DNA of 64,000 nucleotides from Variovorax paradoxus (GCF_030811855.1 NZ_JAUSRN010000001.1:434001-498000); one strand, 5' to 3'; shown: positions 17,982 to 25,676, numbered from the stretch's first letter. Program-made: numbers and translations. Notes: generated from the letters alone by a model not told the origin.

Positions 17982-18892
17982 TCGAGAGAGAAGCTGCCGC
18001 TTGGGTTGGATGGGCGCGATTCGGCTTCCAGCAGCTTGATCACGGCGGAAATGTCTTCTTCGCCCATCCCGCCTTCCAGCGCCCGCAGGAAGTAGGGAGC
18101 GGCGGCAGAAAAGAGAGGCGTGGCGCAACCCAGCTCACGCGCCATCCCAGCGCCGAGCCGCAGGTACTTGTGCAAGGTGTTGAACGAGCCGGGCGCGGGC
18201 GTGAAGGCCCGCGCGGCCATCAGCGGCGCGCGGATCGTGAACATGGCGGAATTGCCCGCGCCCTGGCGAATGACTTCCGCGACCCGCTCAGGCGCGAAGC
18301 CTGCGCGAACGCCCATGTTCATGGCTTCCGCGGCGGCGAGCGTATGGATAGTGACGAGCGTATTGGCGATCAGCTTCATCGCGACCGCGGAGCCGACATC
18401 GCCCAAGTGGAACTGGTGCTCCGTGATGGCATCCAGTACCGGCTTGCATTCCTGAAACAAGCCCTCGTCGCCCCCCACGTAGAGGGCAGCGCGGCGCTCG
18501 ACCACCATGGGAGGCGATCCGCTTACCTCGGCTTCGAGCATGCGGGCACCGGCCTGTTGCACACGCAGCGCTTGCTGCACCTTGTAGTCCCGCGTGTAGG
18601 TGCCCATCTCGATGACGATCTTGCCGGGAGCGAGTGCTTGCAAGACACCGTCTGCGCCGTGGAGCACCGCCGCCTGCGCGTCTTCACCGGGCAGGCACAG
18701 CAACAGCACGTCGGCCTCGCGGGTCACTTCGGCCGGAGATTGCAGCGCCTCGCCGCCGGCGCGCGAGAACGCCTCGCGGTCCGTGCGTCGGAAGCCGACC
18801 ACCCTGAAGCCGGCTCGCATGAGATTGACGGCGATGGGCAGGCCGAGCTGGCCGATGCCGATCATGCCGATGACGTGATGAGGTTGTAGCAC
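17978..18892 (-). CDS. NAD(P)-dependent beta-hydroxyacid dehydrogenase (3-hydroxyisobutyrate dehydrogenase family)
   Basis: This 304-residue protein has an N-terminal Rossmann domain (MIGIGQLGLPIAVNLMRAG) and the C-terminal helical domain of the family. The substrate-binding SGSPPMVVERRAALYVGG motif corresponds to the usual SGG-type loop, and the catalytic Lys is in AMKLIANTLV. Relatives oxidise 3-hydroxyisobutyrate or reduce tartronate semialdehyde; the true substrate here is unknown. It is the first gene of the minus-strand operon, and the shared 31-bp element lies 52 bases upstream of its ATG. Confidence 0.87.
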   Translation of the reverse strand: MLQPHHVIGMIGIGQLGLPIAVNLMRAGFRVVGFRRTDREAFSRAGGEALQSPAEVTREADVLLLCLPGEDAQAAVLHGADGVLQALAPGKIVIEMGTYTRDYKVQQALRVQQAGARMLEAEVSGSPPMVVERRAALYVGGDEGLFQECKPVLDAITEHQFHLGDVGSAVAMKLIANTLVTIHTLAAAEAMNMGVRAGFAPERVAEVIRQGAGNSAMFTIRAPLMAARAFTPAPGSFNTLHKYLRLGAGMARELGCATPLFSAAAPYFLRALEGGMGEEDISAVIKLLEAESRPSNPSGSFSLE

Positions 18893-18943
18893 CTGTGTCT
18901 CCTGGTTATGGAAGCGGATTCTGCGGTTCCGACAAGCATCAAT

Positions 18944-18974
18944 CCAGACCGATTCGATGATTCACTCCTATAAA
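18944..18974 (-). promoter_or_regulatory. 31-bp element, copy 1 (probable LysR site upstream of the 18892 operon)
   Basis: Read on the minus strand this begins TTTATAGGAG, continues with TGAATCATCGA and ends GTCTGG. It matches 25 of 31 positions of the copy at 20030-20060. It lies in the 101-base gap between lysR and the minus-strand operon. The shared core TGAATCATCGA is identical over 11 bases. Position and repetition point to a binding site for the adjacent LysR protein. Confidence 0.65.
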
Positions 18975-18993
18975 TCACTTCTATACTTTGCGC

Positions 18994-19887
18994 GTGAAAG
19001 ACCTGAACCTCCTCTATACCTTCGAGGCCATCTGGCGCGACCGCTCCGTGACCGGCGCGGCCGAGAGCCTTGGCCTGACCCAGGCCGCGGTGAGCGCGTC
19101 ACTGAAGCGCCTGCGCGAGGAGTACGAGGACAAGCTGTTCACGCCGGTTGGCCGCAAGATGGAGCCGACACCGCTGGCATCGGACCTGGCGCCGATGCTG
19201 CTGGATGTGCTGTCCATGGTCCGCAAGACGCAGGTGGAGCGGCGGCGCTTCGAGCCGGCCACGGCGAAGCGGATGTTCACCGTGCGCACCCGCGACATCG
19301 GCGAAGCGGTGTCCTTTCCGCCGATCATGGCGGCCCTTGCGCAGTGCGCGCCGGGCATCCGGCTGCGAACGGTCTTTCGAACGATCCCGGAAACCGTCAG
19401 CGGTCTGGCGGCCGGACAGATCGACTTCGCGTTGGGATTCCTGCCGTCGCTCGAAGCGGGAATCCACCGTCGCCTGATCCACACCCAGCACTACGTGTGC
19501 GTCATGCGCGCGGGACATCCGCTCGCCGACAAGAAGATGACCTTGGAGCGCTTCAGCGAAAGCGAACATCTGCTGGTGGAGTACTCCGGCAGCGGCCATA
19601 TCCAACTGGAACGGGCGCTGATCGACGCGGGTGCGCGAAACCGCATCAAGATACGGCTGCCGCAGTATCTGGCGGCGCCTCACTTTGTCGTGAGTTCCGA
19701 TCTCCTGTGGTCGGCGCCGGCGGTCCTTGCCGAGACGCTGGCCAAGCACTACCCGCTGATCATCAAGCCGCTTCCCCTCGATCTGCCCAGCTTCGAGATC
19801 TTCCTGTATTGGCACGACCGTTACCACCAGGATCCCGCGAACAAGTGGATGCGCGACTTCGTCGTGCAGCAGCTGGCTCCTACCTGA
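18994..19887 (+). CDS. LysR family transcriptional regulator
   Basis: This 297-residue regulator has an N-terminal winged helix-turn-helix (DLNLLYTFEAIWRDRSVTGA, then LGLTQAAVSASLKRLREEY) and a LysR-type effector domain. A GTG at 18994 is the best start because it gives the standard KDLNLL opening; TTG at 18988 is an alternative. A TATACT hexamer at 18982-18987 lies so close that the transcript may be nearly leaderless. The gene is divergent from the dehydrogenase operon and precedes the NIPSNAP/VOC operon; a 31-bp element present on both sides suggests it controls both. Confidence 0.9.
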   Translation: MKDLNLLYTFEAIWRDRSVTGAAESLGLTQAAVSASLKRLREEYEDKLFTPVGRKMEPTPLASDLAPMLLDVLSMVRKTQVERRRFEPATAKRMFTVRTRDIGEAVSFPPIMAALAQCAPGIRLRTVFRTIPETVSGLAAGQIDFALGFLPSLEAGIHRRLIHTQHYVCVMRAGHPLADKKMTLERFSESEHLLVEYSGSGHIQLERALIDAGARNRIKIRLPQYLAAPHFVVSSDLLWSAPAVLAETLAKHYPLIIKPLPLDLPSFEIFLYWHDRYHQDPANKWMRDFVVQQLAPT

Positions 19888-20029
19888 CTTCATCGACCTG
19901 CTCGGCGGCGCAGGGGGCACTCCCGCCATTGCGGCTCAACGAGCCTCAAGACGGGCAGCGTTCGCCTGCGGATTCACTCCATGCATCGCAGTTGTGAGAG
20001 TCGCCATTCGGCTCGCTCCACAAATTGCG

Positions 20030-20060
20030 TTTATACGAATGAATCATCGATTCAGTATGG
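20030..20060 (+). promoter_or_regulatory. 31-bp element, copy 2 (probable LysR site upstream of the NIPSNAP/VOC operon)
   Basis: This element begins TTTATACGAA, includes the perfect inverted repeat TGAATC-ATC-GATTCA (20040-20054) and ends AGTATGG. It is 25/31 identical to the inverted copy at 18944-18974 and faces the downstream operon in the same relative orientation, ending 98 bases before the NIPSNAP ATG. The rest of the 271-base gap after lysR shows no gene. Confidence 0.65.
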
Positions 20061-20158
20061 TTTGGTCGGTCGCTAAAACGCAGAATCCAGCCACATCAAC
20101 AAGGAGACTGAGTGAGTGCATCGGCCCGCGCCGGCCGCACGATCTCTCCAGACTGGCC

Positions 20159-20473
20159 ATGATCATCGAACAACGCACCTATGAACTGAAGCCCGGTTCG
20201 CTGCCTGAATTTCTCGCGGGCTACGAGGCCGAAGGACTCCCGCTGCAGCAGCAGGCGCTGGGCCGCCTCATCGGGTACTTCGTCGCCGAAGTCGGCGAGC
20301 TGAACCGCATCGTGCAGCTGTGGGGCTTCGACTCTTACGAAGACCGCGTGTCGCGGCGCGCCGCACTCTCGGCCAATCCGCAGTGGCGCAGCTTTCTCGG
20401 AAAGACAGCGGCCCTGGTGGTGCGGCAGCGCAGCGAATTGCTGACCCCGGCGAGCTTCTCGCCGATCCGCTAG
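20159..20473 (+). CDS. NIPSNAP family protein
   Basis: This 104-residue protein of the NIPSNAP/ABM ferredoxin-like fold opens MIIEQRTYELKPGSLPEF and has the typical QLWGFDSYEDRVSRRAAL segment. Such proteins often sit in aromatic and halogenated-compound operons and may act as isomerases, dehalogenases or small-molecule binders; the reaction here is unknown. The ATG at 20159 is chosen because the upstream extension of the frame does not resemble protein and would overlap the putative regulatory element. The VOC gene follows after 9 bases. Confidence 0.83.
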   Translation: MIIEQRTYELKPGSLPEFLAGYEAEGLPLQQQALGRLIGYFVAEVGELNRIVQLWGFDSYEDRVSRRAALSANPQWRSFLGKTAALVVRQRSELLTPASFSPIR

Positions 20474-20482
20474 GAGACCCCC

Positions 20483-21406
20483 ATGATCCGCTCGTTGCTG
20501 CAAGTGGGCATGACCGTTCCGGAACTCGAGGTCGGTCGTGCCTTCTACGAACTCTTCGGCCTTGAGACGCGGGTCTCGGGTGACGACCTGCTCTTCCATT
20601 GCGAAGGAAGTGCCCAGGAGCTGTTGCGCCTGATGCCCGGCGCCCGCAAGAAGTTGAGCTACGTCTCGCTCGGCACCAATGCGGCCGGCATGGACGCGCT
20701 GATGGCCAATCTCGAACGCCATGGCGTGGCCTTGGCCGATAACCCTTTCGGGCCGATGGAGGGCATCTGGTTTCGCGACCCGCATGGCGACTGGCTCAAC
20801 GTGCAGGTGGCCGAGCCGCAGCCATCGAGCGCGCAGGCGCCGGCCGAGATCAATGCGCCCGGCCGCTACCGCCGCATCGGCACGCGCGCATGCGATCCCT
20901 CCTCGCAACAGAAAAGGGCCAGACCGCGGCGCATGGGCCACCTCATCAAGTTCTCCCCCGACGTGGACATATCGGTCGCGTTCTATACCGAGGTCCTGGG
21001 CATGAAGGTGTCCGACCGCGCAGGCGACGTTCTGGCCTTCCTGCGCGGCAGCGCGGGAGGCGACCACCACATCGTGGCCTTTGCCCACAGCACACACACC
21101 GGTCTGCACCACCTCAGCTTCGAGGTCGGAGACATCGACGAGATCGAGATCGGCGCACAGACCTTGCTGCGTGCGGGCTACAAGGACGGCTTCGGGCTGG
21201 GGCGGCACGTGGGCGGCTCGAACTACTTCCACTACATCCGCGATCCGTGGAACAGCCTGGCCGAGTACTTCTGGGACATCGACGTCATTCCCGAGGACGA
21301 CAGCGAATGGGAAGCCTTGAACGTCACGCCGCAAGAGCTGACCGCGGTGTGGGCGGCGACACCGCCGCCGCCGGAGTTCCCTTTGAACTTTGAAGAGCGC
21401 GAGTGA
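20483..21406 (+). CDS. Two-domain VOC protein, probable type I extradiol dioxygenase
   Basis: This 307-residue protein has two vicinal-oxygen-chelate domains (about residues 1-115 and 152-285). The second domain holds a complete 2-His-1-Glu iron site: His in GHLIKF, His in LHHLSFEV and Glu in SLAEYFWD, plus an active-site His in DHHIVAF and an aromatic residue in NYFHYIRDP. This pattern matches BphC/XylE-type ring-cleaving enzymes rather than glyoxalase I. Its substrate is unknown. A Shine-Dalgarno (AGGAG, 20473-20477) precedes the ATG. Its TGA overlaps the next ATG (TGATG). Confidence 0.83.
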   Translation: MIRSLLQVGMTVPELEVGRAFYELFGLETRVSGDDLLFHCEGSAQELLRLMPGARKKLSYVSLGTNAAGMDALMANLERHGVALADNPFGPMEGIWFRDPHGDWLNVQVAEPQPSSAQAPAEINAPGRYRRIGTRACDPSSQQKRARPRRMGHLIKFSPDVDISVAFYTEVLGMKVSDRAGDVLAFLRGSAGGDHHIVAFAHSTHTGLHHLSFEVGDIDEIEIGAQTLLRAGYKDGFGLGRHVGGSNYFHYIRDPWNSLAEYFWDIDVIPEDDSEWEALNVTPQELTAVWAATPPPPEFPLNFEERE

Positions 21407-21786
21407 TGGCCACGCAAGACCAGCGCGCGCATGAGCTGCTGCGCGCCATGCTCAACAAGCCTCTCTACGCGGCGCTGCGCAAGCCGGGCGACCTTGGGCG
21501 CATGCCGCAATTGCTGGAGGCACACCTGCACTGGATGATCGCCGCGGAACGCCGCGGCGAGCTGTTCGCCTCCGGACCTTTCACGGACGACACGAGCGCG
21601 CCCGGCTCGCTCGGCGGCCTGTCGATCGTGCGCGCCGCGTCGGCCTCGCATGCGAAGGACATCCTGTCGTGCGACCCCTTCGTGAAAGAGGGCGTGGTGA
21701 CGATCGACGTGAAGAAATGGCTGTTGATGGAGGGCGGCTTTTCCGTCGCCGTGCGGCTGTCGGACCAGTCCGCCCGCCTTCTCTAG
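21406..21786 (+). CDS. YCII-related (YciI-like) protein
   Basis: This 126-residue ferredoxin-like-fold protein of the YCII family is recognised from HLHWMIAAERRGELFASGPF and the following DPFVKEGVVTIDVKKW. YciI domains occur as small hydrolases or lyases, for instance acting on chlorinated muconolactones, and commonly accompany catabolic operons. The ATG at 21406 shares its A with the preceding stop, so translation is coupled to the VOC gene. Together with the NIPSNAP protein it makes two small ferredoxin-like proteins flanking one ring-cleavage enzyme. Confidence 0.78.
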   Translation: MATQDQRAHELLRAMLNKPLYAALRKPGDLGRMPQLLEAHLHWMIAAERRGELFASGPFTDDTSAPGSLGGLSIVRAASASHAKDILSCDPFVKEGVVTIDVKKWLLMEGGFSVAVRLSDQSARLL

Positions 21787-21821
21787 CGCCGCCCCCCCAA
21801 AAGCCCACCTGAGGAGACATC

Positions 21822-22991
21822 ATGAAAAAGACCATCAAGCACAACGCTCTCGCCCTCTGCATCGCCTTGCTGGCCTCGGCAGCCCATGCCGACGTGAAAG
21901 TCGGCTTCCTCGCCACGCTGAGCGGCCCTTCGGCCGATGTCGGGCGCGACCAGCTCGACGGCTTCAACCTCGCGCTCGAGCAACTGGGCGGCAAGCTCGG
22001 CGGCACCACCGCCACCCTCTTCAAGGAAGACGATCAGCAGAAGCCCGAGGTTGCGCTTGGCGCCCTTTCGAAGCTGCTCGAGAAAGAGAAGGTCGACGTG
22101 GTCACGGGCCTGACCTTCGCCAACATCATGATGGCGCTTCAAAACAAGATCGCATCGACGGACGTGCCGTTCCTTGGGTCGGTCGCCGGCGTGTCGGCTG
22201 CGGCAGGCGCGCAATGCAAGCCGAACCTTTTCGTGACCTCGTGGCAAAGCGATGTGCCCGCGGAGGCCATGGGAAAGTACCTGACGGACAAGGGCGTCAA
22301 GCGCATCAGCGTGATGACGCCGAACTTTGTCGGCGGCAAGGACAAGATCGCCGGGCTCAAGCGCTTCTACAAGGGCGAGATCGTCGACGAGCTCTACACG
22401 CCCCTGAACCAGCTGGATTTTTCCGCCGAGCTCACACGCCTCGGCGCAGCCCGGCCGGAGGCGGTCTTCGCCTTCTATCCGGGCGGGCTCGGCGTGACCT
22501 TCGTGCGGCAGTACCAGCAGGCCGGCCTGCTCGGCAAGATCCCGCTCTATACGACCAACACCGTCGAGGGCACCTCGATGACTGCCATGGGCAGCGCCGC
22601 CGTGGGCGTCATTACCGCCGACGCCTGGTCGCCCGGCAACCCCGGGGCCGAGTCCCGCCAGTTCGTCGCAGCCTTCGAGAAGAAGTACGCACGCATGCCC
22701 TCCGCCTATGCCGCCTTCAGCTACGACGCCGCAATGGCGCTCGACGCCGCCCTTGCAAAGCTCAAGGGCGATGCCTCCAACCGCAAGGCGCTGACAAAGG
22801 CCATTGCCACGACGCCGTTCAAGTCCGTGCGCGGTGCGTTCCGCTTCGGCGCCAACAACTTCCCGGTCCAGAACTATCACGTGTTCGAAGTCGCCAAGGG
22901 CGCGGCGGGCAAGCCTGAATTCCGCTTGCTGGCGGAAAACGTTCTGCAGTCGCATGCGGACGCCTATGCATCGCAGTGCATAGCCAAGTGA
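21822..22991 (+). CDS. LIV-type ABC transporter substrate-binding protein (orphan receptor)
   Basis: This 389-residue periplasmic receptor has a Sec signal peptide ending near AAHA (residues 21-24). It is a clear paralogue of the receptor at 5097: both share DQ-DGF-LA-EQLGGKLGG, a KEDDQ-KPE stretch and a Cys near the C-terminus. No permease or ATPase is in this operon, so it may hand its ligand to the LIV importer of region 1 or region 4. A strong Shine-Dalgarno (GAGGAGA) precedes the ATG. It follows the YCII gene by 35 bases. Confidence 0.9.
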   Translation: MKKTIKHNALALCIALLASAAHADVKVGFLATLSGPSADVGRDQLDGFNLALEQLGGKLGGTTATLFKEDDQQKPEVALGALSKLLEKEKVDVVTGLTFANIMMALQNKIASTDVPFLGSVAGVSAAAGAQCKPNLFVTSWQSDVPAEAMGKYLTDKGVKRISVMTPNFVGGKDKIAGLKRFYKGEIVDELYTPLNQLDFSAELTRLGAARPEAVFAFYPGGLGVTFVRQYQQAGLLGKIPLYTTNTVEGTSMTAMGSAAVGVITADAWSPGNPGAESRQFVAAFEKKYARMPSAYAAFSYDAAMALDAALAKLKGDASNRKALTKAIATTPFKSVRGAFRFGANNFPVQNYHVFEVAKGAAGKPEFRLLAENVLQSHADAYASQCIAK

Positions 22992-23004
22992 TTCTCTGAA
23001 GCTC

Positions 23005-23024
23005 GCCGGCGCTTCAGCGCCGGC
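23005..23024 (+). terminator. Stem-loop after the orphan receptor gene
   Basis: GCCGGCGC-TTCA-GCGCCGGC is a perfect 8-bp GC stem with a four-base loop, 13 bases after the receptor stop, followed by AGTTTCCC. The U-run is poor, so it may only attenuate read-through into the porin gene or protect the upstream mRNA end. Confidence 0.5.
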
Positions 23025-23052
23025 AGTTTCCCTCCACTCTCCCTCTCTCTTT

Positions 23053-23103
23053 CACACCGCAATCGATGCGAGGCATCGGTGTGGATGGCGCTCGCCTTTT
23101 TTT
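23053..23103 (+). promoter_or_regulatory. Structured leader of the porin gene with a T-run
   Basis: CACACC (23053-23058) pairs with GGTGTG (23078-23083), and inside it GATGC (23065-23069) pairs with GCATC (23073-23077) around a GAG loop, leaving a six-base bulge on one side. Thirteen bases later there are seven consecutive T (23097-23103), only 23 bases before the porin ATG. This could be a weak terminator or a leader that is folded differently under some condition; neither can be shown from sequence alone. Confidence 0.3.
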
Positions 23104-23126
23104 CCCAATAACACCTGGAGACAACC

Positions 23127-24332
23127 ATGAAAAGACAGATCTCGAAGAAGAAATCGATCGCAGCCGCCGCAGCCTGCATGCTTGCCGCAAGCGCCTGGGC
23201 ACAGTCGCCCAGCGTCAGCGGTCCCGCCACGGCGCCCGACCAGGATGCGCGGCGCGTCGAATCGGAGGCGCAATCGCGTGCGCGGGCCGCATCGGCTTCC
23301 AGCGTCTCGCTCTACGGGCTGATCGACACCGGTGTCGAGTACATCAGCAATGTCGGCCCCGGCAGCAACCGCCTGATCCGCATGCCGTCGCTGACCGGCA
23401 GCCTGCCGTCCCGCTGGGGCGTGCGCGGCGTCGAGGATCTCGGCGACGGACTGCGCGGCGTCTTCATGCTTGAATCGGGCTTCGGACCGGACACCGGCAC
23501 ATTGAATCAGGGAGGCCGCAGCTTCGGGCGGCAAGCCTTCGTGGGCCTTTCCGGCGGCTGGGGCACTGTGACGCTGGGCCGCCAGTACACGATGCTGTTC
23601 TGGTCGCTGCTGGACGCTGACGTGCTCGGGCCCAACGTCTACGGCAGCGGCTCGCTCGACGCCTACATTCCGAACGCGCGCGCCGACAACGCCATCGTCT
23701 ACCGGGGTACGTTCGGCGGCTTCACGATGGGCGCCTCCTACAGCCTTGGACGCGACGTGGTGAATGCAGGACCGAGTCCGGCGGGAACCAACTGCGCTGG
23801 CGAAAGTGCCGCCGACAGCAAGGCTTGCCGCGAGTGGTCCGTGCTGCTTAAGTACGACGCCGCAAGGTGGGGCACGGCTCTTGCCGTCGACGAGATCCGC
23901 GGCGGCCCCGGTGCCTTTGCAGGATTGACAAGCAGCGCGCTCAAGGACCGGCGCATTTCGGCGAACGGGTATGTGAAACTGGGCGAGGGACAACTCTCCG
24001 CGGGCCTGATCCGGCGAGACAACGATGGCAGCCCCCTCACCCCCCGAAGCGATCTCTGGTATGTAGGCGGAAGCTACCCCGTGCTGCCGGCCTTGACCCT
24101 CGACGCACAAGTCTTCCGGCTCGCCTTCAAGAACAGCAGGAACAGCGCAACCCTGGCCGCCATTCGCGGAACCTACCACCTGTCCAAGCGCACCGCTCTG
24201 TACGCGACGGTCGGGCACATCTCCAACGACGGCAACCTTGCCTTGTCCGTGAGCTCGGGCGCGGCGGGGAGCAACCCCGTTGCGGGCGGCTCCCAGATGG
24301 GCGCCATGCTGGGCATGCGGCATTCGTTCTGA
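23127..24332 (+). CDS. Gram-negative porin (OmpC-like, beta-proteobacterial type)
   Basis: This 401-residue outer-membrane porin has a signal peptide (MKRQISKKKSIAAAAACMLA ending near ASAWA) and the SSVSLYGLIDTGVEYISNVG opening of the Burkholderiales porins. The PSLTGSLPSRWGVRGVEDLG segment, the QAFVGLSGGWGTVTLGRQYT segment and the terminal Phe after HS, recognised by the Bam machinery, are all standard. It probably gives the operon's substrate entry through the outer membrane. A stretch of about 40 extra residues between the signal and the first strand is rich in Ala/Ser/Arg. Confidence 0.92.
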   Translation: MKRQISKKKSIAAAAACMLAASAWAQSPSVSGPATAPDQDARRVESEAQSRARAASASSVSLYGLIDTGVEYISNVGPGSNRLIRMPSLTGSLPSRWGVRGVEDLGDGLRGVFMLESGFGPDTGTLNQGGRSFGRQAFVGLSGGWGTVTLGRQYTMLFWSLLDADVLGPNVYGSGSLDAYIPNARADNAIVYRGTFGGFTMGASYSLGRDVVNAGPSPAGTNCAGESAADSKACREWSVLLKYDAARWGTALAVDEIRGGPGAFAGLTSSALKDRRISANGYVKLGEGQLSAGLIRRDNDGSPLTPRSDLWYVGGSYPVLPALTLDAQVFRLAFKNSRNSATLAAIRGTYHLSKRTALYATVGHISNDGNLALSVSSGAAGSNPVAGGSQMGAMLGMRHSF

Positions 24333-24342
24333 AGAGCGACAT

Positions 24343-24852
24343 TCATTCTCTCGCCGACATGCTGCTCAAGCACTCCCCGATGATTGCATGCAGCGCGTTC
24401 ACGTTCCGGTTGCCGATCAATCGATGCACCCTGGCCTGTGCGGCGGTCCAGTGGGGCAGCCCCTCGGCGCACTTCCGGCGGCCGGAAGCGGTGATGCGCA
24501 CGCTGCGCGTGCGTCCGTCGACGCCGGGTCCAAGCTCCAGCCAGCCAGTCGAGACCAGGGGCTTGAGATTGCGGGTCAGCGTGGAGGGCGAGAGCGACAT
24601 CGCCTCGGCCAGGTCGCACGGGCGCACCGGCCCCTGTGCCAGCACTTCCGCCAGCAGCCAGTATTGCGTGGTCCTGAGGCCGGCCTTGCCGAGTTCCGCG
24701 TCGTAGTGCTGCCTGACGAGGCGGGCGAGTTGATGCGCCTGGGTGTCGGTGCAGGCCGAGCGCTGGAGACTGCTGCCCCCCACTGCGTGCGCCGCCTCAG
24801 TTGATGGCGATTGCACCGGCGCTCGTGCAGGAGTGGCGCGCCGGGGCAGCAT
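24343..24852 (-). CDS. MarR family transcriptional regulator
   Basis: This 169-residue winged-helix protein has its DNA-binding region around residues 75-125 (CDLAEAMSLSPSTLTRNLKPL, the wing near VDGRTRSVRITASG). The first 35 residues look disordered. It starts 12 bases after the tetR stop on the same strand and so is probably co-transcribed with tetR under the operator at 25500. It converges with the porin gene, leaving only 10 bases between them. Its own target is not evident. Confidence 0.86.
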   Translation of the reverse strand: MLPRRATPARAPVQSPSTEAAHAVGGSSLQRSACTDTQAHQLARLVRQHYDAELGKAGLRTTQYWLLAEVLAQGPVRPCDLAEAMSLSPSTLTRNLKPLVSTGWLELGPGVDGRTRSVRITASGRRKCAEGLPHWTAAQARVHRLIGNRNVNALHAIIGECLSSMSARE

Positions 24853-24864
24853 CGGCCGCGGCTG

Positions 24865-25455
24865 TCAGGAGGCCTTGGACGGTTTGGCGGGGGCCTCGTC
24901 CAGCGCATGCGTCTGGTCGATGAAGCGGCGGCTGGAAGCCAGAATTTCCTTGCGGGTGCGCTCCGACTCGACCGCCCGAGACAGCACCAGCGCACCGACG
25001 CACTGGGCAATCAGCGCCCATGCAGCATCCGGGTCGCCGATGCGGGAGCTCCAGCTTTTCTGCAGGCGCTTCAGGCCCTCCTCGACCGCCGCTCGCACTT
25101 CAGGCCCCGCCCTTGCGATCTCGGGTCCTAGCGCCGGCAAGACGCAGCCGGTTTCGGGGTGCAGCGCGTGATACGAACTCAGGTAGCTGCGCAGCCGCTT
25201 GGCGACGTGGTCGGGCGGTGAGTCGCGGTCGCCGGCCAGCATGTCGGTGCTGTTCGATATCTCATGTTCGAGGAGCTCGGCGAACAGCGCTTCCTTGGAC
25301 GGGAAATGTCCATAGAAGGCGCCCCCGGTGAGGCCAATGCTGGCCATCAATTCATCGACGCCGGTGGTTCCGAAGCCGCCCTTCTTGGCGATGGCGCGGG
25401 CATTCGCGAGCAGCTTCTTGCGGGTTTCCTCTTTGTGGGTGGTCGGATAGCGCAT
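24865..25455 (-). CDS. TetR family transcriptional regulator
   Basis: This 196-residue regulator has the TetR helix-turn-helix at residues 29-50 (TTGVDELMASIGLTGGAFYGHF) written in parts as TTGVDELMASIGL then TGGAFYGHF, followed by a C-terminal ligand domain of the YcdC/AcrR-like type with a Cys in PETGCVLPA. It is divergent from the LIV importer/acyl-CoA operon. A perfect long palindrome lies 45 bases upstream of its ATG, and closely related sites occur at the importer promoter and at the 39855/40014 promoters, so it is likely an autoregulated repressor of the whole acyl-CoA cluster, probably relieved by an acyl-CoA. Confidence 0.9.
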   Translation of the reverse strand: MRYPTTHKEETRKKLLANARAIAKKGGFGTTGVDELMASIGLTGGAFYGHFPSKEALFAELLEHEISNSTDMLAGDRDSPPDHVAKRLRSYLSSYHALHPETGCVLPALGPEIARAGPEVRAAVEEGLKRLQKSWSSRIGDPDAAWALIAQCVGALVLSRAVESERTRKEILASSRRFIDQTHALDEAPAKPSKAS

Positions 25456-25499
25456 GAATGGGCCCTCTGCAAATCGTTAGGTACCCCATCATAGCATGC

Positions 25500-25520
25500 C
25501 GATCGTTTGGTAAACGATCG
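25500..25520. promoter_or_regulatory. TetR operator O1 (tetR promoter)
   Basis: Perfect inverted repeat with 9-base arms CGATCGTTT and AAACGATCG around GGT. It lies just upstream of a minus-strand -10-like hexamer TATGAT (complement of 25488-25493) for tetR, so binding would give autorepression. The same arm sequence recurs at 25622-25638. Confidence 0.75.
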
Positions 25521-25586
25521 TGTTTTATCAGAGCCGCCAGTCGCTTGACCGAGGGTTTGTCCCTGCGCCAAACCCGCTCCGGCGTG

Positions 25587-25616
25587 TTGACGCTGGCCGT
25601 GTTGCAAACCTATAGT
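25587..25616 (+). promoter_or_regulatory. Sigma-70-type promoter of the importer/acyl-CoA operon
   Basis: TTGACG (25587-25592), an 18-base spacer and TATAGT (25611-25616) make a good housekeeping promoter. Operator O2 starts five bases after the -10 and so covers the expected start of transcription. Confidence 0.6.
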
Positions 25617-25621
25617 TCACC

Positions 25622-25638
25622 ATCGTTTACCAAACGAT
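25622..25638. promoter_or_regulatory. TetR operator O2 (importer operon promoter)
   Basis: ATCGTTT-ACC-AAACGAT is a perfect 17-bp inverted repeat. The DNA that follows (CGTTATTTAAAG) is also nearly repeated after O4 at 39977, so the two promoters look duplicated from each other or held by the same constraint. Confidence 0.75.
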
Positions 25639-25676
25639 CGTTATTTAAAGACCAAAGCCCAAGACCGGATGATGTG

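Noticed and set aside
20483..21406. VOC protein as a glyoxalase I paired with glyoxalase II at 50810
   Set aside because: The protein has the two-domain extradiol layout with 2-His-1-Glu ligands and an active-site His, and the two genes are 30 kb apart in unrelated operons.
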